Position numbers and translations under genes: made by a program | Shown here: piece after piece, positions 25,530 through 33,838 of the stretch | Layout: the number at the start of each line of letters is the position of its first letter | Position numbering within the stretch: the stretch's first letter is position 1 | DNA from: a bacterium | GTDB taxonomy: Bacteria; UBA4055 | Assembly: GCA_029559475.1 (NCBI GenBank) | Contig: JAKQBN010000070.1 | Span: 1-38,775, forward strand | Reading direction: 5' to 3' | DNA: 38,775 nucleotides | The notes under the pieces: generated by a model | Told to the model about the DNA's origin: nothing | Databases searched by the model: none | Seen by the model: only the letters and a program-made list of their open reading frames with translations

Positions 25530-27281
25530 TTATTTGTTGGTAATCCCTTCAGATTTCTTCTGTATCTGATATTCTATACCCATATCCTCTTTTTTTCCGA
25601 AAGAATCAGGGTGAAGATAATATCCTTTTTCATCAACTTTCTTGAGTGTTTCATTAATAATCGGATTAGCTTTAGCGTGGCTGTCGTTCCTTATAGCAGT
25701 GACCTGCCAGGATACTTCCATTCCGGAAACGCCGCCTGAAATAGAGAATCTGTTCCCGCTGATCTTTTTAGAAATATACAGATTAGGTCCCGGAGCACCG
25801 ATCGCAGTCAGCTGATATCTGAAATCCTTATTACCTGCTTCACACCACTCCGGCAGGACGATTTCGGCATTTCCACTTTCGTCAAGCTCTGCGTTACCAT
25901 GAAATATATTCGTCATCTGATCGCTTGCAACGCCTGACAAACTCAGATATTTATTTTCAGGGTCCAGCGGGTGATCGATCTTCACATCACTTTTTCCGTA
26001 TGTAATCGTACCGTTCACATACACGTTCCCGTTAAAATAACCCGACCAGTTCGTACCCGTACCTGAAGCACCGGCTCCGTAAATGCTTACATTCCTTGTC
26101 GTTCCACCGTTCCCGTCGCCATATAAACCGTATGTGTAAGCGTTTGTTGTTGTAGTAACAGTTCCCAGCACCCCGTAGTAATCATTACTGACATATAGCC
26201 CGTAATAGCTGTATGGTGTGTAATTAATACCAACATGTCCATTAATCTTAACCAGATCATTAGCGAAATCACCCCATATCAGCGGGGTTGCTGAATCTGA
26301 ATTTTCAATATACAGTTTATCAGAAGTAGTCTCGCTGTGACCGGCATCTTTACCAATAAAAATATTTCCCGAACCGGCGAGATTCGAATAGCCTGCTCTG
26401 TATCCCAGCATCACATTGTAATCTCCGGTTCTCAGATTGTTTCCTGCCGAATTTCCGAACAGGCAGTTTCCTGAGTATGAATTATAATAATATCCGTGGC
26501 CGGCACTCGACCCGAAGATCGAGTTATTGCTTCCGTTTTCATTGCAGTAAGCAGCGCCTGACCCGAAAACTGCATTATTGCAACCCCAACTGTTAAATAA
26601 CCCCGAGTTATCTCCTACAAATGTATTCCCCATACCACCAACGTTTTCTTTTCCGCTGTTGAATCCTACGAAAACATTAAAATTCTCATTTGATTTATAA
26701 CCGGCTTCGTTGCCGATGAACACATTGTTAGCTCCATATGTATTAGTAAATCCCGCATTATTTCCGATAAACACATTGTTCTTGCCGTTCAGGTCATAAA
26801 TGGGCGCGGTTGATTTTCCGGCATTTAGCCCTATAAATGTATTATACCTGTTGAAAGTTGTATATCTACCGCCAAGTGAATCCTGCATTCTAGTAGTATT
26901 GTCAGAAACTTTAAGAAGGTTTGTCACTCCGGATTTTGTAGCTGCGCTGTTAGTGTTTACTCCGAAACCCGATCCTGTATCACTTATCCAGAATCTGGTG
27001 CTGTCAGAAGTCAGTTTCATCAGATCGGTCCCGGTTCCTTTTGATGAAGCAGTTGATATGCAAAAAGACCGTGATAATCCTTTACTGCTCTCAAGATTAG
27101 CTTTTATCTCATTTGTGCTTATTACCATGAGAGTATCTCCCATGTTCAAAATCCTGAGACCGTCTGTCGATACATCAAGAACTTTATTGTTAGATGAATC
27201 CTTGACTTCGAATAAAGTTTCTGAATGCAATGAAGAAAACAATAAAAATACAAATATTACCGGGATTCCGTATAGTTTCAT
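25530..27281 (-). CDS. Secreted YadA-head-like repeat protein with conserved C-terminal domain
   Basis: A 583-residue exported protein. A signal peptide (MKLYGIPVIFVFLLFSSLHS) is followed by the module shared in this locus (VSTDGLRILNMGDTLMVIS, then GLSRSFCISTASSKG at about 69-83). Residues about 140-330 are short head repeats of the form NNVFIGNNAG with variable linkers, resembling the left-handed beta-roll of trimeric adhesin heads. The last 150 residues begin KIDHPLDPENKYL and include FRYQLTAIGAPGPNLYISKK and EKGYYLHP. The gene at 37140-38775 ends in the same domain. No membrane anchor, S74 domain or T9SS signal is seen. The ATG at 27281 has GGAGG before it. Probably a trimeric surface or extracellular fibre; function unknown. 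Confidence 0.82.
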   Translation of the reverse strand: MKLYGIPVIFVFLLFSSLHSETLFEVKDSSNNKVLDVSTDGLRILNMGDTLMVISTNEIKANLESSKGLSRSFCISTASSKGTGTDLMKLTSDSTRFWISDTGSGFGVNTNSAATKSGVTNLLKVSDNTTRMQDSLGGRYTTFNRYNTFIGLNAGKSTAPIYDLNGKNNVFIGNNAGFTNTYGANNVFIGNEAGYKSNENFNVFVGFNSGKENVGGMGNTFVGDNSGLFNSWGCNNAVFGSGAAYCNENGSNNSIFGSSAGHGYYYNSYSGNCLFGNSAGNNLRTGDYNVMLGYRAGYSNLAGSGNIFIGKDAGHSETTSDKLYIENSDSATPLIWGDFANDLVKINGHVGINYTPYSYYGLYVSNDYYGVLGTVTTTTNAYTYGLYGDGNGGTTRNVSIYGAGASGTGTNWSGYFNGNVYVNGTITYGKSDVKIDHPLDPENKYLSLSGVASDQMTNIFHGNAELDESGNAEIVLPEWCEAGNKDFRYQLTAIGAPGPNLYISKKISGNRFSISGGVSGMEVSWQVTAIRNDSHAKANPIINETLKKVDEKGYYLHPDSFGKKEDMGIEYQIQKKSEGITNK

Positions 27282-27311
27282 GATGCGCCTCCATGCCTGA
27301 TATTAAATAAA

Positions 27312-30302
27312 TTATTTAGATGTACTTTTCACAGCAGATCGTTCAGCAGCCTCTCTAGTTAAATTCGTAGCTGTTATATAATAGAATTTCTTTGTCAGTG
27401 AAACCGCAGCTGTCCACTGAGTTCCATTGAATACTCCTGAACTGTCTAAAGTAAATGATCCGTAGGGGGAAGAAGATGAATATACTTTATATCCTGCCGC
27501 TCCTGACACAGGGCTCCATGAAATCGTTACATTCCCTGAAGAGTAAGAGATATTTACATTAGCTGGTGCTCCCAAAGGAGTTCTCTGCTCCCAAGCCAGA
27601 TACGGATATCCGCCATTTATACCACTATTGATCTCCCAGATTGGCGTTGTTGTAAAATCCCACCCGATATATGTGGTCGCATCATTATGCACGTATGTCA
27701 TATCGTCCGTCGTCCTTCCGTATCCTGCCCCTGAAGATATCTGCCCGCTTGTTTCGGTATCCCAGTAGCATTCATAAACATATCCTGAATCATAATACCC
27801 TAAAAAACCGCCGACATTCGCACCTGAACCTGAGACTGCACCGTTCGAGTAACATCTGAAGATATTTGCCTGATAACTGTAGCCTGCCATTCCGCCGGAA
27901 TAATCTACCGATGATACGGAACCTGATGTGTAGCAGTCAGATATCGTGCACTGTGAAATATATCCTGCAAGACATCCTGCATAACTCCATTCCCACAAAG
28001 AAGTAATGTCAGCTTCAGAATAACATTCAGTGACCGATGAATTGCAAATATTGCCTGCAATGCCTCCCGTATAGCTGTTTGCAGTTAGATTTCCGGAAAC
28101 ACCGCAGTTGAATATTGTAAGAGAATCGCAGTATCCTATTAGAAGTCCCGTGTTAGAGTATCCTGCAACCTGCGCACCTGCAATTTTGATCTCTTTAATA
28201 ACCGCACCTCTTACAATACCGAAAAGACCGGTATAATTGAACGCCATCGAATCTCTTTCCATCGTAAGGTTGTTGATGATATGGTAATCCCCGTCATATT
28301 TTCCTCTGAACGGTGACATCCAGTCCGTACATATCGGATCCCATCCTGCGTCTTCGTTCCACGGAGCTGTACCGAGATCGATATCCACTGTCTGCCTGAA
28401 AGATTTCGTTCTGTAATATCTGACATTATTAAGCTGTTCCGCATTAGAAACAAGGAACGGATCCTCGTCAGTGCCTTTTCCGCCTGCAAAATTCGTGTTC
28501 GGAATGTTCTGCCACTTAAAATAAGGATAGCCGTCGTTTATATTATGGTTGATCTCCCAGATCGGAATGGGTGATCCGAAATCCCACCACACATATGTAT
28601 CGGATGAATGTTCGAACGTCATCTCGTCCGTTGTCCTTCCGAACCCGCCTGCAGAAAAGACTTGTCCGCTGGTCTCTGTGTTCCAGTAAGATGCGTTGAC
28701 CGCTATGTCAATTCCGCCGCCTATCAGTCCTCCGCAAGTTCCGGAACCGGATACAGTTCCTATAGAATAATTATTCATAATGCTCGACATATACGCATAG
28801 CCGATAAACCCGCCCGAATATACTGATCCTGACACGCTTCCGTACGCGAAATTGTCATATATATATGAGCCGTTGTCACTGCCTATAAATCCGCCTGAAG
28901 TTGAACCGGTCACATCGCTTTCTGAATAACAGTAATTGAAATAACAGTTCTCAGAATAACCTGCAAAACCTCCCGTATAAAGCTGTCCCTGTACTGAACC
29001 ATCGGAACGGCATTTCGAAAAAGATGTTGAGAGCAATGTCCGCCCGGCCAATCCGCCTGAATAGTCCAGACCGGTGACTGATCCTGACACAAAACAGCTG
29101 TCAAGATAATTGTACTGGTATGCCGAGCCGGTTATGATTCCTGTATAATTTGCGCCTGTAATGTTTGCTCCAGTTACGTTTATCTTCCTCAGATATGTAT
29201 CGCTTACATTTCCGAACAGGCCTGTATAATCCTCGGACGGTCTGTTGATCGTTATGTTGCTGATTGAAAATCCGTTCCCGTTATAGTTCCCCATGAACAG
29301 GTTGTTCTGATCACCGACCGGATCCCAGCCTAATCCCGAGTTCCAGGGAGCTAACCCGAGATTTATATCCGCTATCTGTTTAAAATAGCAATCGTTCCAT
29401 TCTGAGCCGAGATAATATCTCAAGCTGTCAAGATGCTGGGCTGTCCTTATCAGGTAAGGTTCTTCTTCTGTGCCTTTTCCGCCTGCGAAATACGTATCCG
29501 TATTATTTACAGTATAACCTGTAGCTGCATCCAGCGTAAAAGTCACGGTCATTGGATCTGAGACTGTAACGAAATCCGCTGTAGCCAGTGAATCCCATGT
29601 TCCGGAATATTTCCAGACACGCAGGTGATCTTTTCTGTTTCCGTTGTCCTCTATGCTTAACCAGTCAGCCGTTACGTTTCTCGTTCCGGAAAATGGAATT
29701 GAAGTCTCGATCTTCCACTGCCTTTTTATTCCTTCTGATCCTAGTATAGTCTCCTGACTGCCGTCGCCTGTTTTTCTGTGCAGTGTTACAGTGCCGATAT
29801 CGATTCCTGTGTTATTGATTGTAAATCCCGCGCCTCCGAAATGTCCTGTAGCTGCAGATGTTCCGGTGCCTATATATCTGATTACATTTAGATTACCGAG
29901 GACAAGTCCGAGAGCATTTTCGCCTGTTACAGAAGATGATGTACCAGTAAGCTTCAACGAATCGCTGCCTGTTAATATATTACCCGATATGAATTCAAGA
30001 ATACCTGAAATCATTAGATTTTGGTCAAGATAAATATTTCCGCCCTTTTTATCGACTTTCACATTGTTCAGTAAATCAATATTTTTCAGGCTGTCATCGA
30101 AAGATCCGATAAAGCACAATCTCGATGAAGAATCAAAATATATCCCGGCAGCTTTTACCTGTTTAGCCTGCTCTACTTCTATTCCTCCCGCAAGAGTTAC
30201 ATCATAAGGTCCGAATCTGATCTCAGAAACAGGATTTATCCACATTCCTGCAAATGTCATCTGTATCAGGATCAGCAGGCAAGACAAAGTTATCTTTTTC
30301 AA
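27312..30302 (-). CDS. Secreted GLUG-repeat protein with C-terminal FN3-like domain
   Basis: A 996-residue exported protein starting at a TTG (30302) 6 nt after AAGGAGG; no in-frame ATG fits. Signal peptide MKKITLSCLLILIQMTFAGM. The first 220 residues look like a beta-helical domain. Two copies of a block follow, from AGGKGTEEEPYLI (about 275) and AGGKGTDEDPFLV (about 605). Each carries an IADINLG/VDIDLG line, several GLUG-type repeats (TGLFGNV, SGGLAGRT, TGGFAGYS) and an ending with ETSGQ, GRTTD and WEIN. The C-terminal 95 residues are FN3-like (VTISWSPVSGAAGYKVYSSS). GLUG repeats occur in large extracellular adhesins and peptidases; no catalytic domain is present. A paralogue lies at 33839-37030. 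Confidence 0.83.
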   Translation of the reverse strand: MKKITLSCLLILIQMTFAGMWINPVSEIRFGPYDVTLAGGIEVEQAKQVKAAGIYFDSSSRLCFIGSFDDSLKNIDLLNNVKVDKKGGNIYLDQNLMISGILEFISGNILTGSDSLKLTGTSSSVTGENALGLVLGNLNVIRYIGTGTSAATGHFGGAGFTINNTGIDIGTVTLHRKTGDGSQETILGSEGIKRQWKIETSIPFSGTRNVTADWLSIEDNGNRKDHLRVWKYSGTWDSLATADFVTVSDPMTVTFTLDAATGYTVNNTDTYFAGGKGTEEEPYLIRTAQHLDSLRYYLGSEWNDCYFKQIADINLGLAPWNSGLGWDPVGDQNNLFMGNYNGNGFSISNITINRPSEDYTGLFGNVSDTYLRKINVTGANITGANYTGIITGSAYQYNYLDSCFVSGSVTGLDYSGGLAGRTLLSTSFSKCRSDGSVQGQLYTGGFAGYSENCYFNYCYSESDVTGSTSGGFIGSDNGSYIYDNFAYGSVSGSVYSGGFIGYAYMSSIMNNYSIGTVSGSGTCGGLIGGGIDIAVNASYWNTETSGQVFSAGGFGRTTDEMTFEHSSDTYVWWDFGSPIPIWEINHNINDGYPYFKWQNIPNTNFAGGKGTDEDPFLVSNAEQLNNVRYYRTKSFRQTVDIDLGTAPWNEDAGWDPICTDWMSPFRGKYDGDYHIINNLTMERDSMAFNYTGLFGIVRGAVIKEIKIAGAQVAGYSNTGLLIGYCDSLTIFNCGVSGNLTANSYTGGIAGNICNSSVTECYSEADITSLWEWSYAGCLAGYISQCTISDCYTSGSVSSVDYSGGMAGYSYQANIFRCYSNGAVSGSGANVGGFLGYYDSGYVYECYWDTETSGQISSGAGYGRTTDDMTYVHNDATTYIGWDFTTTPIWEINSGINGGYPYLAWEQRTPLGAPANVNISYSSGNVTISWSPVSGAAGYKVYSSSSPYGSFTLDSSGVFNGTQWTAAVSLTKKFYYITATNLTREAAERSAVKSTSK

Positions 30303-30316
30303 AATATCCTCCTTTT

Positions 30317-31987
30317 TTATCTGCTAGAGAAACCCGATAACTGGTTTTTGATCTTTTCAATTTCGGTTCTCAGATTTTCAAGTTCCGAAACTTTATTTTT
30401 AAGCTCAATGTTTTCTTTGATCAGAATCCCGATCTTTTCGTTCTGGACGTCGATGGTCTTTTTATTTTCAGATTCTTTCGATTCGAGTGCGGCGACGTTA
30501 GCGTCGGCCTGCTTCTTCAGATCTTTTACGGCTTCTACAAGAACAGCTGTAATCGTTGAATACTGCATGGTATATCTGTCGCTTTCTGCATTATAATCAA
30601 CAGCTTCAGGGATTATATCTTTAGATTCCTGAGCGATAAAACCCATTTTTCTACCCTTTTCATGTTTTTCGGGATCTTTCCATTCGTAAGTTACGCCTCT
30701 GAGCTTCATCACTTTATCAAGCGCTCCATCAATTGTCAGTATGTTCTTTTTAAATCTTTCATCACTATCATTGTACCATGCAGTTGTTCCCCCCGCGGAA
30801 CCGTTAACAAAGAATTTTCTGGAGTTGGTATTATCATCAAGATTGCCGTCAACCACCAGTTGTTTTGGTGTATCCAGCCTTCCATAGAGCAGATCTCCAT
30901 AAGCGCCGCCGATGGCGAGTCTGTATGAATCTGTTGTAAGAGTTGCATCTGCACCATCTCCTATAAATATATTATGGTTTCCGGTAATCGGATCATTATA
31001 TTCATTGCTTCCTGCTCCCACTCCGATACAAATATTATTATCGCCGGTGTTAAATCTTCCGGCATCTTTTCCTAAGAAAACATTGTAACCGCCATCGCTT
31101 TCTAATAAATAGTTTTCTCCTGCTGCTTCGCCGATCATTATATTGTAGTCTCCGTTAACTCTTAACCCTGCTACAGCTCCGAGAAATATGTTACCATATG
31201 AAACTTGAGTGTTTGAAGGAGACGCTCCCGCTTTAAATCCTATCATTATATTTCGATGGCCGTCAGTCAAGCTGTCCGCTGCCCCTTCGCCTATAAATAC
31301 GTTCCCGTAAGTTCCGTTAAATAATCTGCCTGCAGATTCACCGATCATAACGTTATTAGGACCTCCCTGATTGCTCATACCCGCATAATTACCCATTATT
31401 GTATTACCTGAACATGAAGTTATAGCTTGTCCCGCATTTAGTCCAAGCAAAATATTCTCAGGGCTGAAATTTGTGTATAAATCCCCAGACTGCCCCATTG
31501 TTGTAGAACCGGTTCCGATTTTTGTTGAATCAGTACTGATATTAAATATATCCGCGCTTCCTTTTGACGATGCTGTGGAAATACAGAAAGAACGTGAAAG
31601 TCCTTTTGAACCGCTTGCAATGTGAGCTTTTATCGTTCTTGAACTTATTGTCATCAGTGTGTCACCAAGCGCTTTTGATGCAAGACTTTGATCATAGATT
31701 CTCATTCCGTCAGTAGTAACATCTAGTACGCTTGATGCAGAGCCTGTTGAAGTACTTACGCTGAATGTTCTTGGAAGAGCTTTGCTTTCATCAATGTAAG
31801 CTTTGATCGCAGTCGAACTTATAACCATAAGCGTATCAGCGCCGTTCAGAATTCTTAATCCGTCCGAAGATACTACAAGAACAGGATTGCCGGCTTCATC
31901 TTTGATCTCGAATAATGTGACTGCCATAACATTAGTACTGAAAATAAGAATCATCAGAGTTAGCCATATCGCATATTTCTTTAACAT
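30317..31987 (-). CDS. Secreted head-repeat fibre protein with S74 intramolecular chaperone domain (copy A)
   Basis: A 556-residue exported protein. The ATG at 31987 is chosen (GGAGGA 6 nt upstream); a GTG two codons earlier is less likely. After the signal peptide come two copies of the locus module (SSDGLRILNGADTLMVIS and TTDGMRIYDQ...GDTLMTIS). Head repeats of the type NNVMIGESAG and GNIFLGAVAG follow at about 180-350. The C-terminus is a Peptidase_S74 domain beginning NDSDERFKKNILTIDGALDK, with MGFIAQESKDIIPEAV, and ends in a long coiled coil (about 485-550). In phage tailspikes this domain drives trimer folding and then cuts itself off at the Ser-Asp step; the corresponding dipeptide here is Ser408-Asp409. 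Likely a self-trimerising extracellular fibre. Confidence 0.88.
   Translation of the reverse strand: MLKKYAIWLTLMILIFSTNVMAVTLFEIKDEAGNPVLVVSSDGLRILNGADTLMVISSTAIKAYIDESKALPRTFSVSTSTGSASSVLDVTTDGMRIYDQSLASKALGDTLMTISSRTIKAHIASGSKGLSRSFCISTASSKGSADIFNISTDSTKIGTGSTTMGQSGDLYTNFSPENILLGLNAGQAITSCSGNTIMGNYAGMSNQGGPNNVMIGESAGRLFNGTYGNVFIGEGAADSLTDGHRNIMIGFKAGASPSNTQVSYGNIFLGAVAGLRVNGDYNIMIGEAAGENYLLESDGGYNVFLGKDAGRFNTGDNNICIGVGAGSNEYNDPITGNHNIFIGDGADATLTTDSYRLAIGGAYGDLLYGRLDTPKQLVVDGNLDDNTNSRKFFVNGSAGGTTAWYNDSDERFKKNILTIDGALDKVMKLRGVTYEWKDPEKHEKGRKMGFIAQESKDIIPEAVDYNAESDRYTMQYSTITAVLVEAVKDLKKQADANVAALESKESENKKTIDVQNEKIGILIKENIELKNKVSELENLRTEIEKIKNQLSGFSSR
31814..31921 (-). repeat. Locus N-terminal module, copy in S74 protein A
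   Basis: This 108-bp stretch encodes 36 residues running from VTLFEIKDEAGNP through LMVISS. The same 36 residues are encoded at 33606-33713 in the neighbouring paralogue, although 24 of the 36 codons differ. Related, less exact copies occur in the same proteins further on and in the gene at 25530. Confidence 0.85.
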
Positions 31988-32015
31988 GATCACTCCTCCA
32001 TTATATCATTTAATA

Positions 32016-33779
32016 TTATTTTTCAGTATACTGATGCAGCTGTTTCTTAATAAGTTCGATCTCTGCATGAAGTTCTTTTAATTCATTAACTTCTTTCTGA
32101 AGTTTTTTATTCTCCTGCTGAAGCTGTCCGATCTTTTCACTCTGATCTTTAATTGAGTTTTGATTCTCTTTTATAGTAACATTTCTTGAATCGGCTTCTT
32201 TTTTCAGTTCTTTGAGAGCTTCTATTAAAACCGCTGTGATTTCGCCGTAATTTATTCCTTTATATCCATCAGCTTCGTTCGTGAAAACAAGCTCGGGAAG
32301 AACTTTCTCAACTTCCTGAGCGATCAGACCTATCTTTTTTTGATGTTTTTCGTCTGATTTCCATGTGTAGTTAACACCCCGCATCTTCATAACTTTATCA
32401 AGACCTTCTTCAATAGGCTTAATGTTTTCCTTCAGACGAATATCTGATGAACTCGCAACGAGATGTCCTGTAACTGGATTTCTGTAAACAGGGTTACCAA
32501 ATCCGGAAACGAGAGAAAGTACTTTTACCGTATCAGCATTCAAAGCAAGGTATTTATTTGGGAACCACCCGTGTATCAATGGTGTCTCTGTATCTGAATT
32601 AGCTATATAAAGCCTGTCGGATCTGCTATTATTCAAATAATTACTTCCGGCGCTGTATCCTAGAAAAACATTCCCGTTCCCCATATTAGCGTTTCCCGCG
32701 CCATATCCGAGATATGTATTATTGTTCGTTTCTACATATACAGAAGATCCTGCATTCGCTCCAATAATGGTATTATAATTTCCGGTAGGTCTGGATTCCC
32801 CAGTACCGCACCCAATGTAAGTATTATAACTGCCGTTGTTTGTATATCCCGAATTTTTACCGATAAAAGTATTATTTTCACCTGTGTCATTATTCATACC
32901 TGCCCTGCATCCGAAAAAAGTATTCCCAAAAGCTGAGGTTGTAAGTTTTCCGGCTTCATTTCCAACGAAAGTGTTTTGAACTCCGGTAGTCATCATACCG
33001 CTTTGATCCCCTATAAAAACATTCCATGAGCCAGTCTGATTTGTATAACCGCTTTTATAACCGAGAAAAATATTGTTTCTTCCCCAAGTGTTAGTATATC
33101 CGCTTTCATGACCTATAAAAATATTTCTGGAACCCATATCAGAACTCTGATTATAAAATCCTCCTAAAGTATTGTAACCGGCGCTGTTCCCTACGAAAAC
33201 ATTATATAGTCCTTCAGTAATTGAATTACCAGCCTGAGATCCAAGAAAAATATTTTCCGGACTGAAATCTGAATAATCATTCCCGTCAGTGCCTGATCTC
33301 ATTGCTGTCGAATCAATAGCGACCTCGAGCACCCTGGATTCGAGTCCTTTTGACGATGCAGTTGAAATACAGAAGGAACGCGAAAGTCCTTTTGCGCCAC
33401 TCTTAATGTGTGCTTTGATCGTTTTTGAACTTATTGTCATTAATGTATCACCAAGCGCTTTTGAAGAAGGGTTCTGGTCAAATACGTTAAGACCGTCAGT
33501 CGTTACATCAAGAACATTTGATAAAGATCCTTTAGACGAAGTTTTAGTAACGCTGAATGACCTTGATGATGCCTTACTGTCATCGATAAATGCCTTGATC
33601 TGACTTGAGCTGATTACCATAAGAGTGTCAGCACCATTTAGTATCCTCAATCCGTCAGATGAAACGACAAGAACAGGATTGCCTGCTTCATCCTTTATTT
33701 CAAAAAGCGTAACAGAGTAAGCCGTAAAAAAAGTAAACAACACGATAAATGCCGAACACAGTTTCGATCTATTTAACAT
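32016..33779 (-). CDS. Secreted head-repeat fibre protein with S74 intramolecular chaperone domain (copy B)
   Basis: A 587-residue paralogue of the gene at 30317. Signal peptide MLNRSKLCSAFIVLFTFFTA; two N-terminal modules (SSDGLRILNGADTLMVISS, then TTDGLNVFDQ with GDTLMTISSKTIKAHI) and GLSRSFCISTASSKG. Head repeats (NVFVGNSAG, NIFIGHESG, NNIFLGYKSG, NTFVGNEAG and others) run from about 175 to 385, more of them than in copy A. The S74 domain begins ASSSDIRLKENIKPIEEGLD, with the Ser445-Asp446 cleavage-type dipeptide and KIGLIAQEVEKVLPELV. A coiled coil ends the protein (about 520-580). The ATG at 33779 has GGGAGG before it. It lies just downstream of a terminator that follows the GLUG gene, so it may have its own promoter or depend on read-through. 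Confidence 0.88.
   Translation of the reverse strand: MLNRSKLCSAFIVLFTFFTAYSVTLFEIKDEAGNPVLVVSSDGLRILNGADTLMVISSSQIKAFIDDSKASSRSFSVTKTSSKGSLSNVLDVTTDGLNVFDQNPSSKALGDTLMTISSKTIKAHIKSGAKGLSRSFCISTASSKGLESRVLEVAIDSTAMRSGTDGNDYSDFSPENIFLGSQAGNSITEGLYNVFVGNSAGYNTLGGFYNQSSDMGSRNIFIGHESGYTNTWGRNNIFLGYKSGYTNQTGSWNVFIGDQSGMMTTGVQNTFVGNEAGKLTTSAFGNTFFGCRAGMNNDTGENNTFIGKNSGYTNNGSYNTYIGCGTGESRPTGNYNTIIGANAGSSVYVETNNNTYLGYGAGNANMGNGNVFLGYSAGSNYLNNSRSDRLYIANSDTETPLIHGWFPNKYLALNADTVKVLSLVSGFGNPVYRNPVTGHLVASSSDIRLKENIKPIEEGLDKVMKMRGVNYTWKSDEKHQKKIGLIAQEVEKVLPELVFTNEADGYKGINYGEITAVLIEALKELKKEADSRNVTIKENQNSIKDQSEKIGQLQQENKKLQKEVNELKELHAEIELIKKQLHQYTEK
33606..33713 (-). repeat. Locus N-terminal module, copy in S74 protein B
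   Basis: Protein-identical to 31814-31921 over 36 residues but with 24 synonymously different codons, by codon-by-codon comparison. Confidence 0.85.
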
Positions 33780-33803
33780 ATTTCCTCCCTTTTCTCTCTT
33801 ATT

Positions 33804-33831
33804 AAAAAAAGGGCGTTCGCTACGCCCTTTT
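33804..33831 (-). terminator. Rho-independent terminator inside the secreted-protein locus
   Basis: On the minus strand AAAAGGGCGT (33831-33822), a 5-nt loop and ACGCCCTTTT form a 10-bp stem followed by further T's and AATAAG. It lies 8 nt after the stop of the GLUG gene ending at 33839 and about 25 nt before the next start. It splits the locus into at least two transcription segments or acts as an attenuator. Confidence 0.85.
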
Positions 33832-33838
33832 CATATTC

